Assembly: GCA_934444735.1 (NCBI GenBank) | Contig: CAKSDE010000004.1 | Coordinates: 1-64,000, forward strand | DNA: 64,000 nt | From: an uncultured Clostridia bacterium | Lineage (GTDB): Bacteria; Bacillota; Clostridia; UBA1381 | Direction of reading: 5' to 3' | In this document: piece by piece, positions 23,809-34,269 of the stretch | How positions within the stretch are numbered: position 1 is the stretch's first letter | How the letters are laid out: each line of letters begins with the position of its first letter | Position numbers and translations under genes: made by a program | Notes under the pieces: model-generated | What the model was told of the DNA's origin: nothing | Database searches by the model: none | The model's input: only the letters and a program-made list of their open reading frames with translations

Positions 23809-26409
23809 ATGAAGAAAAATGTCTGGTGTGCGCTTGTATTGGCGGCAGCGTCGATACTCACAATGGTAGTGCCGGTAAATGCCGCGCAAAGCTCCGAAAT
23901 CTTTGTCGATCCGTTATCGGACGGAGGGGACGGAAGCTTTTCAAAGCCTTATAAAACTCTGGAGGAGGCAAGAGATGCCGTAAGAAAAAGGGACAAGAGC
24001 AAGAAGATGACCGTTTATCTGCGCGGCGGAAACTATAATTTGAACGATACCTTTAAACTGTCGCAAGAGGATAGCGGAGAGGCAGGTGCGCCTGTCGTAT
24101 GGGAGGCGTACAATAACGAAACGGTCAATATCACAGGCGGTGCGCGCTTAAAAATGAGTGATTTTCAGGTCGCGAAAAACAGCGCGATAGATAAGAGCGT
24201 TGACGGAAAGGTCATGGTCTGCAATCTGAAACAGAAAGGCATAGACGGATATGATATGCTGCATATTACAGGTCATGCGCAGCACTATCTGCTGGAGTTC
24301 GGGCTTATAACCGACGGCGATACCGTTGATTTCGGTACGGCAAACCCCGAGATTATATTTGACGGGACGACGGTCGGCAGGCTTGCGCAGTACCCGAATG
24401 ACGGGTACATGACGATCGATAAGGTGCTTTATGAGGGCGACAGACCTGCAAGATGGGGTGAAACCGAGGATTCGTATATGTATGTTCCGCCCGAGGAGCG
24501 GCATAATCCGCCGCACCCGCCTGTCTTTACGACGACAGATGAGCGCATATCGCACTGGACGAATGCAAAAGACGCATGGGTTAAGGGCTATTGGTACTAT
24601 GACTGGTCGGATCAGTCGATGAGAGTGGATAAGGTTGATCCCGAAAAAGGCTCGATAACACCGAAAGATCCGTCGGGGTACAGCGCGAAAGCCGGACAGA
24701 GATTTTTCATATTCAACCTGTTGGAGGAGCTGGACGTGCCTGGAGAATGGTATTACGACAAAAGTACAGGGGATCTGTACGTCTATCCGACAAATGCCGA
24801 TCCCGAAAGCGAGCTGCTTTTGAGCTTTTCATCGAACAATATAATAGAGATCGACGGTGCGGAGTATATAACACTGAAAAATCTTAATATTGCCGGGACG
24901 AGAAACAGCGGTATTGTCTGCACGAATTGCAAAAATGTGGACATTCTATACTGTGAGATTTCAAATATTTCGGGGGATTCGGGGATAAAATATACCGGCG
25001 CGAAGGATTGCAGAATTATCGGCTGTCATGTGTATAACGTGGGCGCAAAGTGCATTGATTTGCAGGGCGGAAAGACGGTAACGTTAGAGCCGGGCAATAA
25101 CCTGATAGAAAACTGCTGGCTGCATAATTTCGGCAGACTCTTAAAGACCTATGCCGGCGGAATAAAGATGACCGGTGTTGCCAATACGGCGAGAAACAAC
25201 CTTATATATGACGGCGATCATCTGGCGATAAACCTCGGCGGAAACGACCATATAGTTGAGAATAACGATATCCATTCGGTTTTAAAAGAGGCGGCGGATA
25301 TGGGTGCGATTTATATGGGCAGAAAGATGGCGGCAAGAGGTACGGTCATCAGAAATAACGCGATTCATGACCTTGTTTCCGATTCAAATGCGGAGGGTCA
25401 GTATGCGGTGTACCTGGACGATCAGCAGTGCGGCTACACGGTGTGCAACAACATAATATTCAATACCGGCGAGGGTGTATTTATAAACGGCGGCCGCGAT
25501 AATACGGTCAGAAATAATATATTTGCGAGTATCAAAAACGAGTCGGTTATAATCTCGGATCAGGGGCGCGCGTTCTATACGAATAACGGCATTTTTGATG
25601 AGGATTATCTGGGGATTACCGGAATCCCGATAGAGAGCGAGCTTTACTCGAAATATCCGCACATGAATAATCTGCGCAGCGATGAGCCGCTCACACCGAA
25701 GTACAATATAATGGAAAATAACTTAAACTACAATGTTTTGTCGGAGCTTAGAATATCGCTGCACCCGACAGCTTATTCAACGATGACAACTGCCGAGATG
25801 AAGGAGAAAAATACGCTCACACCCGGCTTTACGACATCGCAGAATCCGGGTTTTATGAGTGCCGAAAACGGCAACTTTACGCTCAAAGAGGACAGTAAGG
25901 TGTTTGAGGTGTTAAAGGATTTTGAGAACATATCAATGGATAAGATAGGACTTATCACAAGCCGCTTAAAAGAGGCGCTCTCCGACGGCGCAGTAGTATT
26001 TTCGGAGGGGAACAACAAGACATATAAAAACTGGAAAAAGGACTTGATTTCGGAGGACAGAAACACCTTGCTGCCATTTTCGGAAAACGGCACGTTTTAT
26101 GTCCCTTTGAGATATGCCATGACGGCACTTGATGCGGAGGCGTCATATGGGGACGGTAAAATAATCTGTGCGGTAAACGGAAGTGAGTATATTTTTTCGG
26201 GAAAGAGCAGGATATTTTATATTGACGGTGCCGAAAGTGAGCTGAGCGCCGAGATTATAGTAAAAGGTGACCGCGCATATATCGGGATAGAGGATCTGGC
26301 GGAGATTTTCTCGAAAAAAGCGCTTGTAAAGGGCAAGATTGCGATTATTGCCGATAACGTTGAGAAAATAGATGACGAGATGTTAAAAGATCTTGAGGAG
26401 AGAATGTAG
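23809..26409 (+). CDS. Secreted right-handed beta-helix protein (GH141-like) with copper-amine-oxidase-N-like tail
   Basis: An exported 866-aa protein. A signal peptide (1-~25, ending VNAAQ) is followed by the start seen in GH141-like and related beta-helix proteins: IFVDPLSDGGDGSFSKPYKT, then TVYLRGGNYNLNDTFKL, and the LDVPGEWYYDKSTGDLYVYP segment at about 305-324. Residues ~340-600 are parallel beta-helix coils rich in NN and NNxI turns (ENCWLHNF, ENNDIHSV, RNNAIHDL). The last ~120 residues (LLPFSENGTFYVPLRYAMTA onward) match the copper amine oxidase N-like domain often found on clostridial surface proteins. AGGAGGTG precedes the ATG, 16 nt after the glycyl-radical enzyme. Likely a glycan-cleaving enzyme; GH141 is my best guess, polysaccharide lyase the alternative. 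Confidence 0.85.
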   Translation: MKKNVWCALVLAAASILTMVVPVNAAQSSEIFVDPLSDGGDGSFSKPYKTLEEARDAVRKRDKSKKMTVYLRGGNYNLNDTFKLSQEDSGEAGAPVVWEAYNNETVNITGGARLKMSDFQVAKNSAIDKSVDGKVMVCNLKQKGIDGYDMLHITGHAQHYLLEFGLITDGDTVDFGTANPEIIFDGTTVGRLAQYPNDGYMTIDKVLYEGDRPARWGETEDSYMYVPPEERHNPPHPPVFTTTDERISHWTNAKDAWVKGYWYYDWSDQSMRVDKVDPEKGSITPKDPSGYSAKAGQRFFIFNLLEELDVPGEWYYDKSTGDLYVYPTNADPESELLLSFSSNNIIEIDGAEYITLKNLNIAGTRNSGIVCTNCKNVDILYCEISNISGDSGIKYTGAKDCRIIGCHVYNVGAKCIDLQGGKTVTLEPGNNLIENCWLHNFGRLLKTYAGGIKMTGVANTARNNLIYDGDHLAINLGGNDHIVENNDIHSVLKEAADMGAIYMGRKMAARGTVIRNNAIHDLVSDSNAEGQYAVYLDDQQCGYTVCNNIIFNTGEGVFINGGRDNTVRNNIFASIKNESVIISDQGRAFYTNNGIFDEDYLGITGIPIESELYSKYPHMNNLRSDEPLTPKYNIMENNLNYNVLSELRISLHPTAYSTMTTAEMKEKNTLTPGFTTSQNPGFMSAENGNFTLKEDSKVFEVLKDFENISMDKIGLITSRLKEALSDGAVVFSEGNNKTYKNWKKDLISEDRNTLLPFSENGTFYVPLRYAMTALDAEASYGDGKIICAVNGSEYIFSGKSRIFYIDGAESELSAEIIVKGDRAYIGIEDLAEIFSKKALVKGKIAIIADNVEKIDDEMLKDLEERM

Positions 26410-26428
26410 AGAAAGGGGGATTTTTAAA

Positions 26429-29242
26429 ATGAAGAGAATAATCGGGATAATTTGCGCACTCTCGCTTACCTTCGGAGGGTATACGGGATATGCCGAAAGC
26501 AGCGGTGATACTGTATTTTTCGAGGATTTTGAAGATTTTGAAGTCGGCGAATTTCCCTCTAAGATGAGCGGAAATACCGTAAGCTATTATCAGTCGTCCT
26601 CGAATAATCCGCAGAATGTGATTGAGGTCGGAAAGGACGAAAGCAACGCTTTAAAGTTTATCGTAAATACCGAAACCCTCGATATGACCAAGCTGACAAT
26701 TCCGATCGGAACGGTTTTGGAGGAGGGTTCGTACGATGTATCCTTTGATTTTCGTGCAGAGAACAACAGCCGTTATTTTGAGCGCTTTTTCCAGCTCTGG
26801 AACAAAAGCGAGATGTCCGAGATAATGGGCGAAACGCGCGGAAATTACTGCTTCCCCTGCGGATTCGATTACGGCGGCGGATTTGAAATGACGAAAGATA
26901 AATACATAAACGTAAAATACAGCATCAACATGGACGAGCGAAAGTACAGCGTGTTTGTGGATAATGAGCTTGTATTGGAGAATATTGCGCTTTACAGAGA
27001 TGTGGAGAGTAAGACGAGCGGAATTTCGCAGATAGTATTCGTTTGCAAATATAACCGAGGCAAGAACGGTAAGGACAGCGACGGCACCGTTTTGAATCCG
27101 GGTATCTATTGGGTGGATAACATAAAGGTCAAAAAAAGTATTGCGTCCTTAACCGAGTCATATCCCCAAAACGGTGCGGAAGATGTATCGGCGTATAAGA
27201 GCGCATGGCTGAAATTTGACTATCTGCTCGATTTGGGGACGGTAAATGAGGACAACATTTCGCTTTTTGAGGACGGTGAGGCGCTCAAAAAAGATGCATA
27301 CAGTGTTTCGTATGATAACGCTATAGTGAAAATCGAGAAAAAAGAGGGCGGATTTGATTATAATAAGGAATATAAAATCAGCTTTGGCGAGGGAGTAAAG
27401 GTTTTCGGCGGATATGCGGCGCTTGATCGGATGGGCGCGGAGATCTCTTTTAAAACCGAGAGTCTGATAGATTCCGTAACATCGGTAAAAGACGGCGGCG
27501 TCTACAGTGACGGGTATGTGATCACACTCCCCGAGATTGACGGTGTGAGCTATAAGATCACATTTTCCGATGAGAAAGAGTACACGGGCGAGAGTCTTGA
27601 AATCGGCGAGTATGATATAACGGTTTATGCAGAAAATACCAAAAACGGCAAATCGGAAAAGCGCAGTATGCATTTTTCGGTAGTCGGCGCGAGCGCGCCC
27701 GAGGCAAGAGATGTGAAGATTGCGGGAAAGCCCGAAACGGGGAGCGAGCTTGCGGCGGAATATACGTATTATGACGTGAACGGCGATGCCGAGGGCGAAA
27801 GCAAATTTGTGTGGTTAAAAAGCGATACACCCGACGGTGAGTATAAAGTTATCGAAGGCGCAGATAAGAGGATATATACCCTTTCGGAGGAGGACGAGAA
27901 CAGCTATATAAAATGCGGCGTTATACCGATAGCCGAAAATGAGCCGCAGCGCGGAGAATGTGCTGTTAGCGAGCCGTTTGCCGGCTCATTCAGACCCGAG
28001 GCGAAAAATATAAAAGTCACGGGCAAGGCGCTTATCGGCGAAGAGCTTGTCGGGAGCTACGAATACTTCGATTTAAACGGTGATACCGAAAGCGAAAGCG
28101 AGCTTTTGTGGGTAAAGGATAAAGACAGGGACGGTAAATTTGAGGAAAAGCTGAAAAATCAGAACGGCACAACCTGCACAATCGGGGAAGAAGATATAAA
28201 CTGCTATATAAAATTTGCGGTTATACCGAAAAACGGCGGAAAATCGCGCATGGACAATGTGTACTATTCCGAGAGCGTAACCGCGCCGTTTGCACCGACG
28301 GCAAAAGATGTGAAGATAATCGGCACGGCAAAGGTAGGTCAGAGCGTTGGCGCATCATACACATTTTTCGATTTAAACGGCGATAATGAGTCGGGGAGCA
28401 CTTTTTATTGGTATGCGGACGGCAAGCAGGTAAAAGAGGGAAAGAGCCTGGATCTGGATTCGTCTTTTGAGGGAAAAGAGATTTATTTTGAGATAATCCC
28501 GAAAAGCGATACCGCACCGTTTGAGGGAGATGCGGTTAAGTCGGAAAGCGTTAAGGTATCGGGAAAGGATAAAACGAAATACACAGGCGGTGGCGGAGGA
28601 GGAAGTACGTCTAAAGGCGGCGGCACGACCGTTACACCGCCTGTACAAAAGCCGGACGACACCAAGACCGAAAATCCGCCGAAAGAAGAGATCGCTTTTG
28701 AGGATATAAAGGGTCACTGGGCGGAAAAAGAGATAAAGTCGCTCGCCGAAAAAAAGATAGTATCGGGTGTAAACGAAAAGGAGTTCAAGCCTGACGGAAA
28801 GCTTACAAGAGCCGAAATGGGAAAGCTTCTGGCAAATATTATCGCAGACGGTAAAGAATATTCGAGCGATTTTGCCGATGTGGATAAGAGCGCATGGTAT
28901 TACGGTGCGGTTTCGTGCGTATCAAATGAAGGGATAATGCGCGGCGACGGTGAAAATTTCCGCCCGAACGACTTTATAACAAGGGAAGAGGCGGCTGTTT
29001 GCATCGTGAATCTCTTAAATAAAAAAGGTATTTCGCAAGAGGGCGAAAAAACGGATTTTGCGGACTTTGAGAGTATTTCGGCGTGGGCGCGCGAAAGTGT
29101 TAAAAATGCGTGCGGACTGGGGATAATCAGCGGATACCCCAATAATGAGTTCAAACCGAAAAATTTAATCACGCGCGCCGAGGCGGCGGTGTTAATCGGA
29201 AAAATGATTAATATTACAAAGGGGGATACAGATGAGAAATAG
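26429..29242 (+). CDS. Secreted protein with three Ig-like repeats and three C-terminal SLH domains
   Basis: A 937-aa wall-anchored surface protein. After a signal peptide (1-~24) comes a ~210-aa beta-sandwich module (FFEDFEDFEVGEFP, SFDFRAENNSR, YWVDNIKV) also present in the protein at 31966. Then a Big_5-like region, three ~95-aa repeats each opening like EARDVKIAGKPETGSELA with the phrase DLNGD or DVNGD, a Gly/Ser/Thr linker, and three SLH domains (FEDIKGHWAEKEIKSLAEKK; FADVDKSAWYYGAVS; FADFESISAWARESVKNA) with the ITRAEA signature. SLH domains bind pyruvylated wall polymers. I chose ATG 26429, after AAAGGGGG; an earlier ATG at 26393 lacks a signal start. Probably a carbohydrate-binding scaffold. 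Confidence 0.88.
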   Translation: MKRIIGIICALSLTFGGYTGYAESSGDTVFFEDFEDFEVGEFPSKMSGNTVSYYQSSSNNPQNVIEVGKDESNALKFIVNTETLDMTKLTIPIGTVLEEGSYDVSFDFRAENNSRYFERFFQLWNKSEMSEIMGETRGNYCFPCGFDYGGGFEMTKDKYINVKYSINMDERKYSVFVDNELVLENIALYRDVESKTSGISQIVFVCKYNRGKNGKDSDGTVLNPGIYWVDNIKVKKSIASLTESYPQNGAEDVSAYKSAWLKFDYLLDLGTVNEDNISLFEDGEALKKDAYSVSYDNAIVKIEKKEGGFDYNKEYKISFGEGVKVFGGYAALDRMGAEISFKTESLIDSVTSVKDGGVYSDGYVITLPEIDGVSYKITFSDEKEYTGESLEIGEYDITVYAENTKNGKSEKRSMHFSVVGASAPEARDVKIAGKPETGSELAAEYTYYDVNGDAEGESKFVWLKSDTPDGEYKVIEGADKRIYTLSEEDENSYIKCGVIPIAENEPQRGECAVSEPFAGSFRPEAKNIKVTGKALIGEELVGSYEYFDLNGDTESESELLWVKDKDRDGKFEEKLKNQNGTTCTIGEEDINCYIKFAVIPKNGGKSRMDNVYYSESVTAPFAPTAKDVKIIGTAKVGQSVGASYTFFDLNGDNESGSTFYWYADGKQVKEGKSLDLDSSFEGKEIYFEIIPKSDTAPFEGDAVKSESVKVSGKDKTKYTGGGGGGSTSKGGGTTVTPPVQKPDDTKTENPPKEEIAFEDIKGHWAEKEIKSLAEKKIVSGVNEKEFKPDGKLTRAEMGKLLANIIADGKEYSSDFADVDKSAWYYGAVSCVSNEGIMRGDGENFRPNDFITREEAAVCIVNLLNKKGISQEGEKTDFADFESISAWARESVKNACGLGIISGYPNNEFKPKNLITRAEAAVLIGKMINITKGDTDEK

Positions 29243-31940
29243 ATGTATTTTGTTTTTGCTGATACTTTCGGTATTTGCGGCTCCGTGCGCGGTGCTTGCG
29301 GACGTTGACGATGTGCCCGAGCGCGGCTGGATTTTAGGCAACAGTGCCGCCGGCGCGGAGCTTAGTCAGAATGAGCTTGCAAACTATACGCTTTTGAAAT
29401 ACCTGGGAGTGATTACGGAGCCGGAGGATAAGTTTGCGGCAGGCGATACCGTTTTGCGCGGATACGCTGCGTCCGCCGCGGCAAGGCTTTCGGCAGGAGA
29501 GCTGTATACCGCAAAGGATAAGCCGTATTCCGACTGTCCGCTTACCAATGAATTTGCAGACGGTGTGTATACCGCAAAGGTTTTGGGGATTTCGGAGGAT
29601 ACGGCAAAATTTAATCCGATGAAGAAGATAGCGCCGAAGGACGCGGCGGTATTTATCGTAAAAGCATTGAGGTTAGAGAGAGCGTATCCGTATAAAACGG
29701 CGGCGCAGATTGCGGAGGATATAGGGATTTATAACGGAGTCGATTTAACAAAATCCGAGCTGACAAAGGGCGGATTTATGGTAATGACTGTAAATGCCTT
29801 AAATGCGAATGCGATAGACGAGGGACAGAAAAACGGAGTTTACGGATTTTGGGAAAACGAGGACGAAACGATCCTTGAAAAAGAGAAGAATATTGTCACT
29901 CTAAAGGGTATCGTTACGGCGGACGCGGCGGCATCTTTATTTGAAAAAGAGGTGCTCGGTGAGGGAAAAATCGAGATAAACAGAACACTTTACAATATCG
30001 GTTTTTCAAGCGGAGAAAACCTTGCAGGTTCAAGTATAATTGCCTATGCCGACAGTGAAAAGGATAATTTTATAATATATGCCGTGCAGGATAAAAGGTT
30101 AAATACCGTTTGGGATATAGATGCCGGGGATATTGATGCTTTGGAGAAAACAAGCGTTACATATTACGATAAAGGGCGCAGAAAAATCAAGATAGACGAC
30201 AGTGCAAAGGTGATATATAACGGGGTTTACTTTGGCAGCTATTCGCAGTTTGACGGCAAGTACGACAGCATAAAATTCATAGATAACGACGGTGATGGCT
30301 CGATAGATGTACTCTCGGTTTCAAAGTACAGTTATTATCTTGCCGACAGCATTTCGGGCTACTCGAAAAAAATCGGTATGTATGAAAATGACGCGGTACT
30401 TTCCTTTGATGAGAGCGTGTGCGGAAATTATGAGGTGTATATAAACGGTGAAAAGAGTGATTTTTCAAATATAAAGAAAAATGACTGTCTGTCAGTTCTT
30501 GAGGCAGCACTCTCGGACGGCAAAGCGAATTACAAGGTAATCGTAACACGCGACACGGTAGAGGGAAAGATGGATTATGAGGAAGTCGAGGACGGGAAAA
30601 CCTATTATTCGGTATCGGGTGTGAAATACCCTTTGAGTGATGAATATAAGCGCTATCTTGAAACGAATGTTTCCGATGCAAAGCCTGCCTCAAGGGAAGA
30701 ATTTACCTTTTATATCTCGTTTGACGGAAAAATCGTAATGTCAAAAAGAAATGTGAACGAGTTTTCGTACGCGTACTATCTGAAAGGATATTATCTCGAT
30801 GAGGACGAGAGCGCGGTAATCAGGGTGTATACGCAAAACGGCGAATTTGAGGAATTTACGCTTGCCGACAGAGTGAAGCTCTATAACGAGGATAATTTAA
30901 AGGGCACAAAGACCGAAAAGGAGCGTGTTATAGGCTATCTTGATTCCAAATGCGGAATGATAGCGTATAAGCTTGATTCAAGCGGTAGTGTATCAGATCT
31001 TGCGTTTGAGTATAACGCTGTCGGGAAGGTGCCGGGAACGCTGGATTATCCGATTATAAAGAATGCGGAGGTCGGAGGAGGCGGTGTCAAGACCGAGGAG
31101 GGCAGACTGTATTTTAAGGTTTTGGGCTGCGGATATTATCTGCCGACGCAGACGAGCGTTATAACCGTTCCGTCCGACAAGAGCAAGTACGATAACACAA
31201 AGAACTTCAATGTCGGCAATGCAAGCTTTTCAAATGATATATACTTTGAAAGCGAAAAGCTTGCTGTGTATAATGCGAGCAGATTTTATCAGGCGTCGAT
31301 CTGTGTGCTGACAACCGAAAACGGCGTTGAGATGGACAGATTTTTGCGTGCGTACATGATTTCGGGCGTGAGAAGTACGGTAAACGATGATGACGAGGCG
31401 TGTATAGAGCTTGAATATACCGACGAAAAGGGGAATCTGAAAAGAGAAACGGTTTGTGCGGACGCGACGGTTTCAAAGCCGCAGTCGGGAGAATTTTACG
31501 GTGTGCACGGCGGAATCGGTGATCTTAAAAAGGGCGATATTGTGCAGTTAAATTCGAGTCCTGCCGGGATAACGTCGGTGAGAATTTTAATGAAAGCGGA
31601 TAATATCGGCAGTTACAGAACCGAGTGTCAGAATGATTCGGTGGTATCGGATTTAAACGGCGAAGTGCCTTTTAAACAGCTTGGTATAATGTACGGCAAG
31701 GTGCTTGACGTTGATGCATCGGCGATTGTCATGAACGTTTCGCCGAGCGGTGACGACAGCTTTACCTCTATGGTGCGTCTAGATAATAACACGGCATACG
31801 AATCGTGCACGTACACGCTTTTTGAGAAAAAATCAAATAAGGTGACGGCGGTGGATAACGGTGAGCTTTCGAAGGGAGATGAAGTATTTTTAAGAAAAAG
31901 GTATCATCACGCCATCGACATATTTATAATAAGAGATTAA
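29232..31940 (+). CDS. Large exported protein with degenerate SLH-like N-terminus, function unknown
   Basis: A 902-aa protein with a signal peptide (1-~23, ...PCAVLADV). Residues ~45-200 look like degenerate SLH modules: LLKYLGVITEPEDKFAAGDT, VYTAKVLGISEDTAKFNPMK, then APKDAAVFIVKALRL, and similar runs. The remaining ~690 residues are predominantly beta-strand, with a DNDGDGSIDVLSV stretch that could bind calcium and many short YxxG turns; no family is recognised. AAAGGGGG precedes the ATG at 29232, and the start lies 11 nt inside the upstream gene, so the two are translationally coupled. Codon use and style match its neighbours. A wall-bound structural or glycan-binding role is likely (inference). 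Confidence 0.8.
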   Translation: MRNRCILFLLILSVFAAPCAVLADVDDVPERGWILGNSAAGAELSQNELANYTLLKYLGVITEPEDKFAAGDTVLRGYAASAAARLSAGELYTAKDKPYSDCPLTNEFADGVYTAKVLGISEDTAKFNPMKKIAPKDAAVFIVKALRLERAYPYKTAAQIAEDIGIYNGVDLTKSELTKGGFMVMTVNALNANAIDEGQKNGVYGFWENEDETILEKEKNIVTLKGIVTADAAASLFEKEVLGEGKIEINRTLYNIGFSSGENLAGSSIIAYADSEKDNFIIYAVQDKRLNTVWDIDAGDIDALEKTSVTYYDKGRRKIKIDDSAKVIYNGVYFGSYSQFDGKYDSIKFIDNDGDGSIDVLSVSKYSYYLADSISGYSKKIGMYENDAVLSFDESVCGNYEVYINGEKSDFSNIKKNDCLSVLEAALSDGKANYKVIVTRDTVEGKMDYEEVEDGKTYYSVSGVKYPLSDEYKRYLETNVSDAKPASREEFTFYISFDGKIVMSKRNVNEFSYAYYLKGYYLDEDESAVIRVYTQNGEFEEFTLADRVKLYNEDNLKGTKTEKERVIGYLDSKCGMIAYKLDSSGSVSDLAFEYNAVGKVPGTLDYPIIKNAEVGGGGVKTEEGRLYFKVLGCGYYLPTQTSVITVPSDKSKYDNTKNFNVGNASFSNDIYFESEKLAVYNASRFYQASICVLTTENGVEMDRFLRAYMISGVRSTVNDDDEACIELEYTDEKGNLKRETVCADATVSKPQSGEFYGVHGGIGDLKKGDIVQLNSSPAGITSVRILMKADNIGSYRTECQNDSVVSDLNGEVPFKQLGIMYGKVLDVDASAIVMNVSPSGDDSFTSMVRLDNNTAYESCTYTLFEKKSNKVTAVDNGELSKGDEVFLRKRYHHAIDIFIIRD

Positions 31941-31965
31941 AAAACGAAAGGAAGGGTAACAAACA

Positions 31966-34251
31966 ATGAAAAAAATGAAGAGAAATGTGTCATTGCTGCT
32001 TTTGTCATCTATGTTTTTTGCAAGCTTTTCGGGAATAGCCGCTATGGCAGAAAACACAAACATACTCGTGAATGAAAATTTTGAAGAGAGTGAATTGGGA
32101 ACGGCAGATATAGGCGGTAACACGGACGCGGCAATAACCGTTGCCGAGGACAGCTTTTCGGGAGGAAAGGCATTGAAGATTACCGCAGACACCAAGGACC
32201 ACAGCGTGACTATTCCGTTTGGGACGGATCTCAGCGAGGGAAAGTACAGAGTAAGCTTTGATTTTCGCGCGGAGAATCACTCAAGACACATAAAGAGATT
32301 TGCTCAGCCCTACAATAATAAAAATACGGCAGAGAATTTCTCATCTGTTGCGACAGGGTATATGTGGTATTATGAAATCGGAAAGACTACCGAACACTTT
32401 AAAAAGAGCAATGATAAGGCATCGAATATTATGAAAAACCGCTATATGAAGATCGAGTATATATTTGATGTCGACAATAAAACGTTCGATATGCTGCGTG
32501 ATGACGTATTGATCGCAAAGGATCAGCCGTATTACAGAACGGGCGATGCGGCAGGGGATATTAATAGGCTCTACTTCCTGTTTGAGAACAAGGATACGCA
32601 TAACGGAACGGAAAATGACGGCACAGATGAGAATAACGGCATATACTGGATAGATAACATCTATGTTGAAAGAGTACAGGCAGAGCCGTATAAGATTACA
32701 CCGTCGGAGAATTTGGAAAGTGTTCGTGTGGATTTTTTGGCGCCGGTAACTGACATTGCAGGTAAGCTTTCGGTATTTAAGGGCAGTGAAGAAATACCGT
32801 CACGCGTATCTCTTTCGGAGGATAATATGAGCGCAACTCTCCAATTTGACGAGGCACTTTCAGACTTCACAAGCTATACGCTTATTGCAAGAGCAGGGCT
32901 TACATCAAGTGCTGCAAATATATTGCCGCTTTCGGAGGATAAGGAATTTACCTTTGTGACGGCTCATGCGACAGGTGCAAGGACAATATTAAACGAGTGC
33001 TTTGAGGGCTATGATGTGGGAGAGCTTTATACATGGCAAAATCAGAGCGGCTTTAAAGATACAAAAAATCTTGCGATAATCGAGCGCGATCCGGTTTCGG
33101 GAAGTAAGGCGCTTAAGGTTATTTTGGACGATACGGCAAATACCGGTATAAGAGTTGTTCCGAAAACATCGTCAGAGCTTCCCGAAACGGGCAAATACCG
33201 CGTGAGCTACAGTATGAGAATAAAGAACCATTCAAAGGGAATGTTCAGAATGGCGCAGATTTTAAACAGTGCCAATATTGCAATTTTAGGCGGTGAAACG
33301 CGCGCAAACTGGGCATATTACGCATCAAACAGCGTTGTTAAGAATTATGCGTTTAGAATGTCCGACTATAAGGATAAGTACATCAACTGCGCATATATTA
33401 TCGACCTGGATAAAAAGACGTACGATATGGAGGTAAACGGCGTTATCGGGCAGAGAAATATACCGTATTTCAGCGGAGAGAGAGCGTCAAATATCTCGGG
33501 GATTGCGTTTGAGTTCAATAATGAGGGAACATCATCATTCCCGCTCGGACCGGATACCGGAGCAGGTGAGTATTATATCGATAACCTGACAATCGAGCCG
33601 CTTGATATGGCGGTTGTTTCGGCAACGCCCGAAAACGGATCGAGTACCGTAACATCTGAAAAAGAGTATAGAATCGGGCTTAATATGATGCCGGAGGATA
33701 TATCGATTCTCGGGGAATATATTGATGTTTACGAGGGTACGAAAAAGCTTTCGGAGAACACGGATTATACAGTTGGCTTTGATGAGGAGAATGAGGAGAT
33801 AGTAATAACCTTTGCTAAGCTTTCGGAATATACCGGCTATACAGTAAAGGTTTATGCCGGAATCGGCGGCAAGAACGCTACCGAGCTGAAGGATAACTTC
33901 ACATATACATTTAATACGCTTTCGGCAGCGGCAATCGGGAATGTGTCGCTTTACGATGCGGACGGTGAATATTCAAAGCTTTCGGAGTGTATCGGCAAAA
34001 CGGTTACGCTCTCGGCAAGCATCTTGGGCGAAAGTGAATTGCAAAAGACGGTTATCGCGGCAGTAAAAGATGAGAACGGTGCGCCGGTAATAGTAAAATC
34101 AGTGGATAATGAGCAGATTCCGGAAAATTCGGCGGATTTTGAGATAACCGTACCCGAAAATGCGAACGATAACTGGCGTGTTGAGATATTCCTCTTTGAC
34201 AGCTTAGGCGGACAAAAGCCGTTTTGCGAAAAAGCTGAATTGGCAAAATAG
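31966..34251 (+). CDS. Secreted protein with two beta-sandwich modules and Big_5-like domains
   Basis: A 761-aa exported protein: signal peptide (1-~28, IAAMAEN), a ~210-aa beta-sandwich (NILVNENFEESELG, then VSFDFRAENHSRHIKRFAQ, ending YWIDNIYVERV), a Big_5-like domain (PYKITPSENLESVRVDFLAP), a second copy of the sandwich (ILNECFEGYDVGELYTWQ, VSYSMRIKNHSKG, ending YYIDNLTIEPL), a second Big_5-like domain and a final ~80-aa beta domain. The sandwich is shared with the protein at 26429. No anchor or SLH domain is present, so it may be released or bound through partners. No catalytic motif is visible; carbohydrate binding is the likeliest role. AAGGAAGGG precedes the ATG. Confidence 0.83.
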   Translation: MKKMKRNVSLLLLSSMFFASFSGIAAMAENTNILVNENFEESELGTADIGGNTDAAITVAEDSFSGGKALKITADTKDHSVTIPFGTDLSEGKYRVSFDFRAENHSRHIKRFAQPYNNKNTAENFSSVATGYMWYYEIGKTTEHFKKSNDKASNIMKNRYMKIEYIFDVDNKTFDMLRDDVLIAKDQPYYRTGDAAGDINRLYFLFENKDTHNGTENDGTDENNGIYWIDNIYVERVQAEPYKITPSENLESVRVDFLAPVTDIAGKLSVFKGSEEIPSRVSLSEDNMSATLQFDEALSDFTSYTLIARAGLTSSAANILPLSEDKEFTFVTAHATGARTILNECFEGYDVGELYTWQNQSGFKDTKNLAIIERDPVSGSKALKVILDDTANTGIRVVPKTSSELPETGKYRVSYSMRIKNHSKGMFRMAQILNSANIAILGGETRANWAYYASNSVVKNYAFRMSDYKDKYINCAYIIDLDKKTYDMEVNGVIGQRNIPYFSGERASNISGIAFEFNNEGTSSFPLGPDTGAGEYYIDNLTIEPLDMAVVSATPENGSSTVTSEKEYRIGLNMMPEDISILGEYIDVYEGTKKLSENTDYTVGFDEENEEIVITFAKLSEYTGYTVKVYAGIGGKNATELKDNFTYTFNTLSAAAIGNVSLYDADGEYSKLSECIGKTVTLSASILGESELQKTVIAAVKDENGAPVIVKSVDNEQIPENSADFEITVPENANDNWRVEIFLFDSLGGQKPFCEKAELAK

Positions 34252-34269
34252 AAAGGAACTGAAACTGAA

